A DNA stretch of 64,000 nucleotides from Phycisphaerae bacterium. GTDB taxonomy: Bacteria > Planctomycetota > Phycisphaerae > UBA1845 > UTPLA1. The DNA lies in NCBI GenBank assembly GCA_035275405.1, contig DATEMU010000014.1, forward strand, positions 1 to 64,000. Reading direction: 5' to 3'. Numbering within the stretch: the stretch's first letter is position 1; every line of letters begins with the position of its first letter. Of the stretch, positions 1-8,534 are shown one piece after another. The notes below the pieces were generated by a model, which did not search any database, had not been told where the DNA came from, and saw only the letters and a list, made by a program, of their open reading frames with translations. Both the position numbers and the translations under genes were made by a program.

Positions 1-1
1 C

Positions 2-1471
2 GGGATGAAACACAAGCGGGTGGATGGCGCGGCGATTCGGCCCTCCCTGGTCCTGATCGATGACCCGCAGACGGATGAATCGGCGAAGTCACCCTCCCAG
101 TGCGCCACGCGAGAGCGCATCCTCGCCGGGGCCATCCTGGGTCTGGCCGGTCCCGGCAAGAAGATCGCCGGCCTCATGACCCTGACCGTCGTGCGGCCGG
201 ATGACCTGGCCGACCGCATCCTCAACCGGGATCTGCACCCGCAATGGCAGGGGGAGAGGACAAAAATGGTCTATGCCTTCCCCACGAACGAGAAACTCTG
301 GTCCAAGTACGGGGAGTTGTGGAAGGAGGGCATGCGGACGGAAAAAGGCCTCGCCGCGGCGACGGAGTTTTACAGCGCCCACCGCGCGGCGATGGATGAG
401 GGCGCGGTCGTCTCCTGGCCGCAGCGCTACGAGCCTGGCGAATTGTCGGCCCTCCAGCATGCCATGAACCTGCGGCTGGGCCGGGGCGAGGCGGCGTTCT
501 GCGCCGAGTATCAGAATGAGCCGCTGCCCGAAGACGAGGTCGACGTCGATCTGCTCACCGCCGACCAGATCGCCGCCAAGGTCAACAGGATGAAACGCGG
601 GATAATTCCCAAGGAGGCCACGAGCCTCACGATGTTCGTCGATGTCCAGGGCAAGGCGCTCTTCTACATGGTCGTCGCCTGGGGGCAGGACTTCACCGGC
701 TACATCGTCGACTATGGCACGGAGCCCGATCAGAAGCGGCAGTATTTCGCGCTGCGGGATATCCAGCGGACCCTGGCCCAGGCCATGCCGGGAGGCGGCC
801 AAGAAGCGGCGATCTATGCCGGTCTGGAGCGATTGACCGACGCGACGATTGGTCGGGAGTGTGTGCGCGAGGACGGGACGATTGCGCGGATTGACCGCTG
901 CATCATCGATGCCAACTGGGGGCCGATGACCCAGGTGATCTACCAATTCTGCCGGCAGAGCAAATACGCCAACGTCCTGATGCCCAGCCACGGGCGCTAC
1001 GTCGGGGCCGCCAGCCATCCTTTCACCGAGTACAAAAAGCAGCTGGGAGATAGGATAGGTTTGAATTGGCGTATACCCGGGACCAGCAGGCGCGTCTGCC
1101 GCTACGTGATCTTCGACACCAACTTCTGGAAGAGCTTCATTCAATCGCGCCTGGCCGTGGCCAAGGGCGATGCGGGCGCGCTGACGCTCTTTGGCCGCAA
1201 GCCGGAACTACACCGTCTCCTGGCCGAACATCTGACCAGCGAGTATCGCGTAACCACCGAGGGCCGGGGCCGGACCGTCGAGGAATGGAAGCTCCGGGTG
1301 GATGGCAGCGACAACCATTGGCTGGATGGCGTGGTCGGCTGCGCCGTCGCCGCGTCCATCCAAGGCGTGGAGCTGGCGGAGATGAAGATTCACCAGCCGG
1401 TACGTAAGCGAATCAGCTTCGCGGACATGCAGCGGATGAACGAAGAACGGCGGGCGATGGCAAGGGAATAG
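2..1471 (+). CDS. Phage terminase large subunit, 5' end cut by window edge
   Basis: Motor and nuclease subunit of phage DNA packaging. The frame is open to the left edge; the first ATG at 5 is internal, because the full-length relative at 40527-42854 continues about 285 residues further upstream. Visible: a Walker-B-like LVLIDDP near residue 17, the nuclease-domain strand LTMFVDVQG near residue 210, and a C-terminal block with DGSDNHWLDGVVG. The ATPase P-loop lies outside the window. From about residue 178 (nt 537) onward it is almost identical to the 40.5 kb copy, while the preceding part is clearly diverged, so the two copies are mosaic. Relics of other terminase 3' ends follow directly. 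The protein reads cleanly to its natural end, so it may be functional if the left part is intact. Confidence 0.9.
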   Translation, partial: GMKHKRVDGAAIRPSLVLIDDPQTDESAKSPSQCATRERILAGAILGLAGPGKKIAGLMTLTVVRPDDLADRILNRDLHPQWQGERTKMVYAFPTNEKLWSKYGELWKEGMRTEKGLAAATEFYSAHRAAMDEGAVVSWPQRYEPGELSALQHAMNLRLGRGEAAFCAEYQNEPLPEDEVDVDLLTADQIAAKVNRMKRGIIPKEATSLTMFVDVQGKALFYMVVAWGQDFTGYIVDYGTEPDQKRQYFALRDIQRTLAQAMPGGGQEAAIYAGLERLTDATIGRECVREDGTIARIDRCIIDANWGPMTQVIYQFCRQSKYANVLMPSHGRYVGAASHPFTEYKKQLGDRIGLNWRIPGTSRRVCRYVIFDTNFWKSFIQSRLAVAKGDAGALTLFGRKPELHRLLAEHLTSEYRVTTEGRGRTVEEWKLRVDGSDNHWLDGVVGCAVAASIQGVELAEMKIHQPVRKRISFADMQRMNEERRAMARE

Positions 1472-1478
1472 TGACCCA

Positions 1479-1621
1479 CTCCTCGACAATGCGGAACTCG
1501 ACTTAGACCCAGCAAGAAGAAGGGCACCGAGCGGATCGACGGCATCGTGGCCACGGTCATGGCGCTGGGGAGGGCGATGCGCGACAAAGGCGAGGGATTG
1601 CCGGGCATCATTGTCATCTAG
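1479..1621 (+). pseudogene. Relic of the C-terminus of a second, HK97-type terminase large subunit
   Basis: Starting 7 bases after the preceding terminase stop, one frame encodes LLDNAELDLDP (1479-1511). A second frame from 1511 continues with SKKKGTERIDGIVATVMALG and ends at a TAG (1619-1621). The ERIDGIVAxxMALGRA pattern is the usual ending of Terminase_1 (HK97-like) large subunits and is unrelated to the neighbouring terminase. The two parts are out of frame and there is no start codon, so this is a frameshifted fossil. The family call comes from remembered C-terminal motifs. Confidence 0.7.
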
Positions 1622-1636
1622 TAAGGTGAGCGACTC

Positions 1637-1750
1637 CCCTGAGGGCTGGAGCCGGACGGTGGAAGCATGGAAACTCTGCGCGGATGGCAGTGACAATCAC
1701 TGGCTAGACTGCCTCGTCGGCTGTGCCGTCGTGGCGCCGATCCAGGCGCG
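1637..1750 (+). pseudogene. Terminase 3' fragment (scar C)
   Basis: The stretch matches the terminase C-terminal region around the WKLRVDGSDNHWLDG block, reading here as GWSRTVEAWKLCADG and then SDNHWLDCLVGCAV. Similarity stops at about 1750, before the natural gene end. There is no start codon of its own. It is one of at least six short copies in this window, all on the plus strand. Confidence 0.85.
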
Positions 1751-1824
1751 ATCCTATTCAGCGCCGATGCAAGGCCTGCTCCGCGCCCGCGAATCAAGCT
1801 GCCTACTCTGCAGGGGGTTCGGCG

Positions 1825-2007
1825 ATGATTCCACACCCTCTCAAGCCTAAAGAGAAGTTTCAGAAACAGCGCGGCCTGCGCTACCCAAAGTGCGGCTGTG
1901 AGCATTTCCGGGTCATCTATAACCGCGCTTGGGGTGGCAATTTGCGTCAACGGCGCGAGTGCCGATATTGCGGACACCGGACCACGACGGCGGAACGAGC
2001 GCAGTGA
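1825..2007 (+). CDS. Small NrdR-like zinc-ribbon protein
   Basis: A 60-residue basic protein starting at the ATG at 1825 (MIPHPLKPKEKF). The frame is open further upstream, but that part runs through the terminase scar. It has CGCEHFRVIYNRAWGGNLRQ followed by RECRYCGHRTTTAE. The layout of C-C, an aromatic/basic strand, R-R-R-x-C-x-x-C-G-H-R-x-T-T is the zinc-ribbon pattern of NrdR and of many phage zinc ribbons. It lacks the ATP-cone domain of true NrdR (about 150 residues), so it is probably a stand-alone DNA-binding ribbon carried with phage modules. The role is inferred only. Confidence 0.6.
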   Translation: MIPHPLKPKEKFQKQRGLRYPKCGCEHFRVIYNRAWGGNLRQRRECRYCGHRTTTAERAQ

Positions 2008-2119
2008 ATATCGAATCCGTCGTGTGTGAGTGTCTTAAACCTTTAAACCGCAGTCGAAGTTCTTGTGTAGAGCGACCAAAACGACCGATTGTCTCATTTG
2101 GCGCGAAGCCCTAAGTTTA

Positions 2120-3484
2120 TTACTTCTTCATCAGCGTGTATGGCCCGGAAATCTCTAATTCTAGTTTCCCCTCTTTGCAAGTGTTGTTCCGAATCTTATC
2201 ACGGGTAATGCTATCAAAAATATCGGCCTTGTACTCCCGCGTCCAGAAGACAACAGGGATCGTCGCTCGCACGCGAACCCGCTTCTCTACTTCATCAAAG
2301 ACATCAAGGTTGCACGAGGCGGGAGCGTCTGGTTTTTCTTCAAGAAATATGATACCATCACCATTGGCCGCATAATAAGACTTGGAATGTACGTTTTTGC
2401 AAGTGCGATTTTTGTATGATAGCCCATCACCACTAAAGCCGAGTACTAAAATGAGGGAGTACTCCGAAACGTACCGCTTCCATTCCTCCTTATCCTTTAG
2501 AGAAAATGCTTGTAGTGACAAGAAACCGTCATAGACGATTAATGCTGTAATTGCTCGCTTCGCGGCCTCGTTAGATGCGGATCTCCACTCGTCTTCAATA
2601 AGTAGTATGGGTTTTCGGTAAGATCTATATTCTCGCATGACATGTGATACACAGCCGGAACCCCGCACAATAACCTTAACCGTGCCTTTTACTTTCTCTT
2701 TTTCCAGCGCAATCTGCTCTTTCTGTAGCTCTTCGTCAAAGCGACAGTCAAGTAGGGTGCGATAGGCTGTCATCGCAGCGTCGTATTCTTTTTCCTTGCC
2801 CAACCGGCGAGCCAAGGACACTAGGTCGTCGCGGCTTTTCGTTGCAAGGTGGCGAAGCTTTTCTTCGCGCGACATCTGGAGCACACTTGCGAGTTCGTCG
2901 GCACCAGCTCTTGTCGCCCCACTGTCTGCGATGTAGACGTCTGCGGACTGCACGACAATTCCCGAATTCACTTCAAGCAGCCTGGCAGAAATGTAAAGCC
3001 CTTCAATTCTCGCGACGTTTCCAACAACCAGGTAATCAATACCGCTGAGCTTCTTGCCTTTGAGTGCTCCTACATCCGAAATTACGTCAGCGAGCACAAG
3101 ATCATGTTCGGCCAGGATTTTGGTGATTTGCGTTCGTTCCACAATTCGATACCGATTCTCCAAGCGCGAAATCAGCATGTCTGAAATCGACCTGCCCAAG
3201 TCAGGCTCCTGCACACTCTCAGAAACATCAAACTCTGTTACGGCAAGCAATTTTTTTTCAGCGGAGAATGCGGGGCTGGGCATCGATACCCCAATAGCGA
3301 TTGAACCTACTAGTAGCAGCGGGCTCAAGTGACAGAACGACAGGGAGAATTTTCTCGCCCGCTCAAACCTGATAGCAATATTCCCAACCTTATGCACGCT
3401 ATCGCGGAACTCCTTGCTGACGCTGGCGATCTCGGTGGCTTCATAGGCCTGCGTGGTTCTAGATTTGGTGGCCATGTTGTGCAC
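2120..3484 (-). CDS. Exported protein with CsgG/LpoB-like domain
   Basis: The 454-residue protein has a basic cytoplasmic leader of about 48 residues, a hydrophobic segment (LSPLLLVGSIAIGVSM, about 53-68) and then AFSAEKK, a signal-anchor or late signal peptide. Residues 75-190 resemble the CsgG/FlgO/LpoB fold: KLLAVTEFDVSE, ISDMLISRLENRYRIVERTQ and YLVVGNVARIEG. A helical linker at 210-270 is rich in K and E. The last 170 residues are unassigned and carry several cysteines. The start is GTG 3484 or ATG 3475; an AGGAAAGGAG lies just upstream of both. It stands alone between terminase and transposase relics. Expected location is periplasm or membrane; substrate unknown. Confidence 0.75.
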   Translation of the reverse strand: MHNMATKSRTTQAYEATEIASVSKEFRDSVHKVGNIAIRFERARKFSLSFCHLSPLLLVGSIAIGVSMPSPAFSAEKKLLAVTEFDVSESVQEPDLGRSISDMLISRLENRYRIVERTQITKILAEHDLVLADVISDVGALKGKKLSGIDYLVVGNVARIEGLYISARLLEVNSGIVVQSADVYIADSGATRAGADELASVLQMSREEKLRHLATKSRDDLVSLARRLGKEKEYDAAMTAYRTLLDCRFDEELQKEQIALEKEKVKGTVKVIVRGSGCVSHVMREYRSYRKPILLIEDEWRSASNEAAKRAITALIVYDGFLSLQAFSLKDKEEWKRYVSEYSLILVLGFSGDGLSYKNRTCKNVHSKSYYAANGDGIIFLEEKPDAPASCNLDVFDEVEKRVRVRATIPVVFWTREYKADIFDSITRDKIRNNTCKEGKLELEISGPYTLMKK

Positions 3485-3575
3485 TCTGCTCCTTTCCTAA
3501 GATCCTAAAAAACTGTTTCACCGTATGAATCGCTGATGAATAGGGCGCTGCCTCGGATAGCGCGGAGGCGATATC

Positions 3576-3707
3576 ATGGCATTCACGATAGTTCCCGACA
3601 AACCGTGGAGCGAGATCGAACCGCTCCTGCCGCGACAGTGGCACAAGCCCAAGAGCGGCCGACCGCCTTCTTTGCCAGCGAGTGGCGAATATTCAGGCAG
3701 CGTCTGA
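3576..3707 (+). pseudogene. IS5-type transposase, N-terminal relic
   Basis: Reads from ATG 3576 as MAFTIVPDKPWSEIEPLLP and then KPKSGRPPS, ending at a TGA after 43 codons. The W-x-x-I-x-P-L-L-P...GRPP pattern is the start of IS5/IS1031-group transposases (DUF4096-like). The DDE catalytic domain is missing. No terminal inverted repeats were recognised. It sits between the CsgG-like gene and a terminase scar. Confidence 0.6.
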
Positions 3708-3795
3708 TGTAGGCACCTCGGTCGGTCGCGCCTTATTGCATGGTCATAGGTTACTTATTCGTACGATTTTTCCAAGGCGGGAAATCGGTTAGGGG

Positions 3796-3995
3796 ATGAC
3801 GGTGGAGGAATGAAAGCTTCGCGTCGATGGGCAGCGCCAGCCATTGGCTGGACGGCGTCGTCGGCTGCGCCGTGGCTGCCTCCATCCAGGGCGTCGAGCC
3901 GCTGGAGATGAAGATCTCCCAGCCCAATCGCCGGCGGGTATCCTTCGCGGAGATGCGGCGGCGGCGGGAGGAGGTGCGGCGGGCGGCACCCTAAG
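3796..3995 (+). pseudogene. Terminase 3' fragment (scar D)
   Basis: Corresponds to the last ~65 codons of the terminase: GTGGAGGAATGAAAGC (an in-frame TGA where the parent has TGG), then the GTCGTCGGCTGCGCCGT core, the GAGATGAAGAT segment and GCGGAGATGCGGCG up to a stop near 3994. One extra G relative to the intact copies near 3829 shifts the frame. It reaches the natural 3' end of the gene. Confidence 0.85.
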
Positions 3996-3999
3996 AGAA

Positions 4000-4011
4000 T
4001 AGGGAAAACCC
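4000..4011. promoter_or_regulatory. Inverted-repeat motif TAGGGAAAACCC
   Basis: GGG-AAAA-CCC inverted repeat lying right after terminase scar D and 360 bases before the gene at 4373. The same 12 bases, extended to TAGGGAAAACCCTA, occur at 51688-51701 upstream of the RHS gene, also shortly after a terminase scar. It could be an operator. No regulator is identified. Confidence 0.35.
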
Positions 4012-4372
4012 CTTAGGCCATTTGACTGGCAGCCCCAGCCCCCTTTTGGTGTTCTCAGGGCCCCGGGGTATGCGCGAAAAGGAATTGGAAAAATACATTT
4101 GCGCAGCGGAAAACAAAATGTGGACTTGGGGGGCGGAATCGCCCATACTTTGCAGTTAGCTCGGCTGGCGTCGGCCTAGGACGTTGAAAACCAAGGACTT
4201 GTGTTCCCGGGCGGCCGTCTCCCCGACAAGAATTCCCCACAAATGTTCGCCAGCAGCAAAAAATCTCGACTGTAGGCGTAGTTGTAGTGTGTATGATAAA
4301 TTTTCGCTGACCGCGGCGCTACTTGGCTAGTTTGTCTAATTGAATTGCATTGGATAACTCGGACGAAGGACC
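4012..4372. other. Intergenic stretch, no gene seen
   Basis: I see no convincing coding frame on either strand. The minus-strand frames here have no recognisable motif and run across the upstream region of the next gene. It presumably holds the promoter of the two-gene operon starting at 4373; no clear -35/-10 pair was identified. Confidence 0.4.
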
Positions 4373-5227
4373 ATGACATCAAGAATTAGCCCCGAACCAC
4401 GCGCGGCACTAGAGATTCGAACGGGCGGCGGCGCCAAATGGCTCGGGCCCGATATCTGGGTCGTGCCCGGCTCCGATCCGCTTGCCAGCCCGAATCGCCC
4501 CATCGCGGGTCTGCCAAACTATGTGTGGGCGCGCGTGTGGCATCGGCGCGGAATCGCCGTGCAAGGTGCTCAAGTCCGCTTTTACGTGTCTCCACCACAT
4601 ACGGCACCGCGAAGATCGACCGTCAAACATGTCGGGACTTCCGTTGTAGACTTGGAACCAGGGGAACATTATGAAATCTTATGCCTTACCCATTGGGAGC
4701 CACCCTTACTTATCGGTGGGCACTGCTGCATCGTCGCTGAGGTCGATCACCCCGATGCACCGCTCCGTTACCCCTCGACGGATGAGTTCCATGTTGGAGA
4801 AGATCCGCAAGTCGCACAAAGAAATGTTAATCCGGCATTCCTCCCCGAAGTTACGAGCGACGTTCCTTACGCTTCACTACCCATCTTTGTAGCTACCCGT
4901 CCATCAGACCCTCCTCATTCGCAAGTGCGCATCAGGACACAAATCAGGGATCAGTCGCTGTCGGAAGAGCTTCTAGTTTCGCTCGGCGTTTCCGAACCAA
5001 GAGCCAGTGCGAGCGCACTTGAGTTTGGTCTGGGTTCCGCTCCAACCTGTAGCCCAAACGATTTGGGACCCAACACGTTAGATGTTCAAATGGACCCATC
5101 AGATTCAATGGTGCTTTACCTTCGAGCACGGGCCCTCAAGTCAAAGGCCGGATATAGTCCCGTTGACATAATAGAGACAGTCGCGGGCGTCGTCGTCGGC
5201 GGATATACATACATCCTGATAACATAG
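4373..5227 (+). CDS. Ig/CARDB-like protein of unknown function
   Basis: A 284-residue protein with no signal peptide. Residues about 35-125 have a CARDB-like strand pattern: NYVWARVWHRRGIAVQGAQV, then VDLEPGEHYEI and a W-x-P-P-L...GHCCIVAEVDHP ending. This resembles adhesin- and protease-associated domains that read 'vRVrNrG...v.FY...lpPG....W.p...gH.C..A.vd'. The rest is unassigned beta-rich sequence ending in a hydrophobic stretch. The start ATG follows GGACGAAGGACC. It is followed after only 8 bases by a second beta-rich protein gene, so the pair is an operon. Flanked on both sides by terminase and IS relics, hence probably acquired cargo. Confidence 0.6.
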   Translation: MTSRISPEPRAALEIRTGGGAKWLGPDIWVVPGSDPLASPNRPIAGLPNYVWARVWHRRGIAVQGAQVRFYVSPPHTAPRRSTVKHVGTSVVDLEPGEHYEILCLTHWEPPLLIGGHCCIVAEVDHPDAPLRYPSTDEFHVGEDPQVAQRNVNPAFLPEVTSDVPYASLPIFVATRPSDPPHSQVRIRTQIRDQSLSEELLVSLGVSEPRASASALEFGLGSAPTCSPNDLGPNTLDVQMDPSDSMVLYLRARALKSKAGYSPVDIIETVAGVVVGGYTYILIT

Positions 5228-5235
5228 GTGCCATC

Positions 5236-6780
5236 ATGCTAGTTGCTCCGGTTGACATTCCGCGACGCCCGTTCGCGATCGAACCAATTACAAGCATAAT
5301 GCTGCCTGACGGTATTTTTGACACTGCAATTTTTGAACTAAATATTACCTGCCGTCTGGTAAACACCGGCCCTGACGTGCTCTCGGGGAGTACTATATAC
5401 GTCGAAGGCATCGACGACCCTTCCATTTACGTCGACTTGCAAACGCATGTGATTCCATCGCTTACACCTGGTGCGTCATGCCAGATCCATTGGGCGGCCA
5501 ATTTCCGGAATGCTAGCGCTGGGAAAAAACGCATTTCTTTCATTGCCAAGTTGCAGGGATGCGAGCCGAAACGCATGATCAAGACTATCTTTGTCACGCG
5601 GACAAGCTTTGACCGCATGCACGAGGTCTTCCGGTGCGAGGCCGATGGCGGCGCGATGGAACTCGCGATACACTCAGTTATCGGATCTGCTCGTCGCGGT
5701 CAGGCGGACCCCGAAGATCCCAAATCTCCCTACGAATCTGGCCCATGGATTCCGACACGTTTTTCGATGAAGCTCGTCCCCACAATTCCATACAGGGGGC
5801 AGTACGGTCCATTGGCATTCGATGACCCTTGGTGGAAAGTCGTCGCCTGGATTGTCGCAATTGTGTGTGGCATTGCGGCCGCGGTCGCCGCCGCACTAGG
5901 GAAAGGCAAGGCCTCTATTCAAGTGGATGGAGAGTTCGGTTCCTCCGATCCAAACCTGAAGATATGCAATCCAACGCCGACCGCTAGTGCTAAGGAATAC
6001 TTTACAGTCGCAGGCGTACTCTCGGCGATTACTGCCGGTGCTATTAGGGTTGGCTGCGCAGATGAGCAAGATCCATTCCGCCGCGGACAAGAGATAACGC
6101 CACCCGAATCGCCCTCCGAACTAACCCTTGGAGAGGATGTAACAGTTGACTTCGAGTTCGGCCTTGACCAGCCAACTGGAGCTGGATTAGGAATGCCAAG
6201 CTCCGGTCCATATAAAATGGGCGTAAAATGGATCTATCGCCGACAAACTGATAAGAAGATATACACAAGCACACTCGTATCCGAAATTCAGCAGAATACA
6301 GATTTTGTCCACTCCTTGAATGTCGATACGCCAGCTGAAGTTGTCTTAAGAACCGACCAATTCTACATTAATGCTTCGTTATCGAAGTCCGGTGGCGCAC
6401 TTTACGCAGGCGATGAATTGTACGTATTTGCTCTCTTGCGGTCCCCGGGCGTTGACGGTGATGCATTTCTCGTATTACTTGAAGACAATGGGCTGGGCCG
6501 CGACCCTGCTGCCGGAGACGGCATCTTTTCTGGAATCTTCGACCTGCTACGTGCGGCCGGTCAGCTAAGCGAACGGCATAAACCAGTGTTTGGTGAATGG
6601 CAAGTGTTCATTTTTGCTCAGAACATTAACCCCCTAAGGGGCGATAGTCCACTTTCCCCAGAGCAGGCGGCTGCTTATATTGGTGGTTCCGTTGTGAGGA
6701 GCCCGCTAAGCAGGATTCTAGAAGCCGGCAAGTGTGAGCAGCGTTCCAAAGCGGACAAGATAGTGCCTGTTAAAAAATAG
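5236..6780 (+). CDS. Beta-rich protein with one central membrane segment
   Basis: A 514-residue partner of the preceding gene. The N-terminal 120 residues look like an Ig/CARDB domain (CRLVNTGPDVLSG, IPSLTPGASCQIHW). One strong membrane helix, WWKVVAWIVAIVCGIAAAVA, lies at about residues 199-218, preceded by an FDDPWW motif. The C-terminal half is again beta-rich, with LRSPGVDGDAFLVLLEDNG and AAGDGIFSGIF resembling a domain found in secreted proteins that describe load or drug testing. The helix sits mid-protein without an N-terminal signal sequence. I do not recognise the family. The two genes probably make a membrane-associated complex. Confidence 0.55.
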   Translation: MLVAPVDIPRRPFAIEPITSIMLPDGIFDTAIFELNITCRLVNTGPDVLSGSTIYVEGIDDPSIYVDLQTHVIPSLTPGASCQIHWAANFRNASAGKKRISFIAKLQGCEPKRMIKTIFVTRTSFDRMHEVFRCEADGGAMELAIHSVIGSARRGQADPEDPKSPYESGPWIPTRFSMKLVPTIPYRGQYGPLAFDDPWWKVVAWIVAIVCGIAAAVAAALGKGKASIQVDGEFGSSDPNLKICNPTPTASAKEYFTVAGVLSAITAGAIRVGCADEQDPFRRGQEITPPESPSELTLGEDVTVDFEFGLDQPTGAGLGMPSSGPYKMGVKWIYRRQTDKKIYTSTLVSEIQQNTDFVHSLNVDTPAEVVLRTDQFYINASLSKSGGALYAGDELYVFALLRSPGVDGDAFLVLLEDNGLGRDPAAGDGIFSGIFDLLRAAGQLSERHKPVFGEWQVFIFAQNINPLRGDSPLSPEQAAAYIGGSVVRSPLSRILEAGKCEQRSKADKIVPVKK

Positions 6781-6979
6781 AATGGGCTGGAATAAATTGC
6801 GATTCGTGACACATCATAAGCCGTACCGATCGTCGACTCTAATTCGTGCAATTCAAGTGCTCACAAGGGTTTGTTGACCAGAGTGCGCTGCGAAAAAAAA
6901 CTCAGGAGATCCATACGACTTTTTGTCCAACGAGTTCTCCATCGGCAAGCAAGCTTTGCAGAAGAGACTAAAACCGGTT

Positions 6980-7112
6980 TCAAAACTGTCGTATTATATT
7001 GAGTATACAGGCCACGTGAACGAACGCCTTGTGTGTTCTGAGGTTGCGGTCGTGACGGGTCGCAACCCGGCGGAAGTTCGTCAGCCAGGTGATGGTTCGC
7101 TCGATGGACCCG
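6980..7112 (-). pseudogene. IS5-type transposase, C-terminal relic
   Basis: On the minus strand the frame reads GSIERTITWLTNFRRVATRH, then DRNLRTHKAFVHVACILN and stops at TGA (6980-6982). This matches the standard end of IS5-family transposases (WVVERTFAWLxRFRRLxxRYD...AFxHxACxxI), including the catalytic-region Glu of the E-R-T-x-x-W-L signature. The rest of the gene is absent. It lies about 45 bases from a terminase scar. Confidence 0.75.
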
Positions 7113-7154
7113 CCGGCGCATGTATCGTCGCAGTGCCCGGCCATCCTGCTGCGA

Positions 7155-7270
7155 AGGCTTCATCCGGCCCGATGCCCGGGGCCGGCCAGGAGGCGGCCAT
7201 CTATGCCGGGCTGGAAAGATTGACTGAGGCGACGATCGGCTGCGAGTGGCTTCGTGAGCCGTGGATTCGG
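7155..7270 (+). pseudogene. Terminase internal fragment (scar E)
   Basis: ATGCCCGGGGCCGGCCAGG through GAGTGGCTTCG reproduces the terminase segment MPGAGQEAAIYAGLERLTEA and TIGCEWLREP. It comes from the middle of the nuclease domain rather than the gene end, unlike the other scars. It abuts the stop of the HAF/PEP-CTERM gene on the other strand and may have supplied the extra 3' codons of that gene. Confidence 0.85.
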
Positions 7271-7280
7271 TTTGCCGTGT

Positions 7281-8486
7281 CTACAGCGCGCTAATGCGGA
7301 GCAGGAAAAGGCCGTTCGAGACTACCTTGGGCTTATTCCAAACCCGTTGCGGGTGATTCACGCGACGTTGATTAGTAGCGATAGCGAGAATCAAAAAAGC
7401 CAGGCAAGCACTTGAAGGCTCTGGAACGTGTGCAATCCAACCCTCCGAGAATCCTTGCGGGTTTCGCGCAGTCCCCACAAGAGTCATGCCGTCTGCGGAG
7501 ATGTCATTGACTTCCTGAAGGAACCAACCGTCAAGGTCTAGCCCAAAACCATTCACAAGTAAGTCCTGTACGCTCCTCATTCCATGACCCGCGTCCCAGA
7601 TAAACGCTCGCGCACCACCCGGCAATGTAGTTGCGGCGCTTCCCACGACAATCGATCCATCTGCGGAAACTCCCTTCGCAGAACTACCGACAGGTTCACC
7701 TGGTAGTCCTCCAAGCCCCGTCATTATGCCATTGACCCATCGAAAGGCTTGTGTACCCCCGCTCGGTAAAGTGTTGCTTCGCCCAACAATCACCGATCCA
7801 TCGTCCGACACGTCACGTGCCTCGCTTTCGAAGCCGTCGTTTAGGAATCCTAGGCCGACCATTACGTCGTTTTCCCAGCGGAATGCCTGCAAACCACTAG
7901 CTCCGACGATCACCGATCCGTTCGAAGAAACGGCGTATGCGAGGCTGTGATTGGTGCCGCCTGCGAGATAGCCAAGACCAACCATGCCCGAGACTTGAGA
8001 CCATCGGAAAGCCTCATCATTTGCAGCGGATGGAGATTGTGTTGCGCCGACGACGACCGAACCGTCAGCCGACACTCCCCACGCTTCGCTGTAGCCATTC
8101 AAAGTCAACGCTCCAAGATCGCTCAGAACGTCCTTCTCCCATCGAACGGCACTTCCATTGGATTGACTCTGACCCTGACCAACTATCGCAGAGCCGTCAG
8201 CTGAGATATCCAATGCGATGCTGGAGAAATTGCCGCCTGATAAGTCACCCAAGCCAATCATGCCGCCTGCCTGAGTCCAACAAAAAGCCTCAGCGCCCGA
8301 TGCCGATTCGGCTCGCCCGACGACAATCGTTCCGTCTGGCGACACCGCGTAGGCGCTACTTACAATTGTACCCCCAGGCAAGTCTCCTAGCCCCATGAAA
8401 GAAGGCGCATCAGCACGCACAGTACTCAATGATAAAAAAATGAGAACGCACAAACCGCCAGCCATTCCGGTGAATCTCTTGCGCAT
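7281..8486 (-). CDS. Exported HAF-repeat protein with PEP-CTERM tail, extended C-terminus
   Basis: A 401-residue secreted protein. Signal peptide at residues 1-25 (MAGGLCVLIFLSLSTVRA). About six repeats of some 50 residues carry the HAF hallmarks: FMGLGDLPGG, SAYAVSPDGTIVVGR and AFCWTQAGGM. The tail VPEPSSACLAFLILAIATNQ followed by RR is a PEP-CTERM sorting signal, which normally ends the protein. Here about 26 further residues follow, running to within 11 bases of terminase scar E, so the original stop was probably lost at that junction. GAGGGG lies 11 bases before the ATG. A paralogue is at 59700-60893 with a normal tail. Likely anchored or released at the cell surface by an exosortase-type system; function unknown. 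Confidence 0.8.
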   Translation of the reverse strand: MRKRFTGMAGGLCVLIFLSLSTVRADAPSFMGLGDLPGGTIVSSAYAVSPDGTIVVGRAESASGAEAFCWTQAGGMIGLGDLSGGNFSSIALDISADGSAIVGQGQSQSNGSAVRWEKDVLSDLGALTLNGYSEAWGVSADGSVVVGATQSPSAANDEAFRWSQVSGMVGLGYLAGGTNHSLAYAVSSNGSVIVGASGLQAFRWENDVMVGLGFLNDGFESEARDVSDDGSVIVGRSNTLPSGGTQAFRWVNGIMTGLGGLPGEPVGSSAKGVSADGSIVVGSAATTLPGGARAFIWDAGHGMRSVQDLLVNGFGLDLDGWFLQEVNDISADGMTLVGTARNPQGFSEGWIAHVPEPSSACLAFLILAIATNQRRVNHPQRVWNKPKVVSNGLFLLRISAL

Positions 8487-8534
8487 GTTCTTAACCCCTC
8501 AAAATGTTTGTTCTGCTTCTTTTAAGGGTCCATT

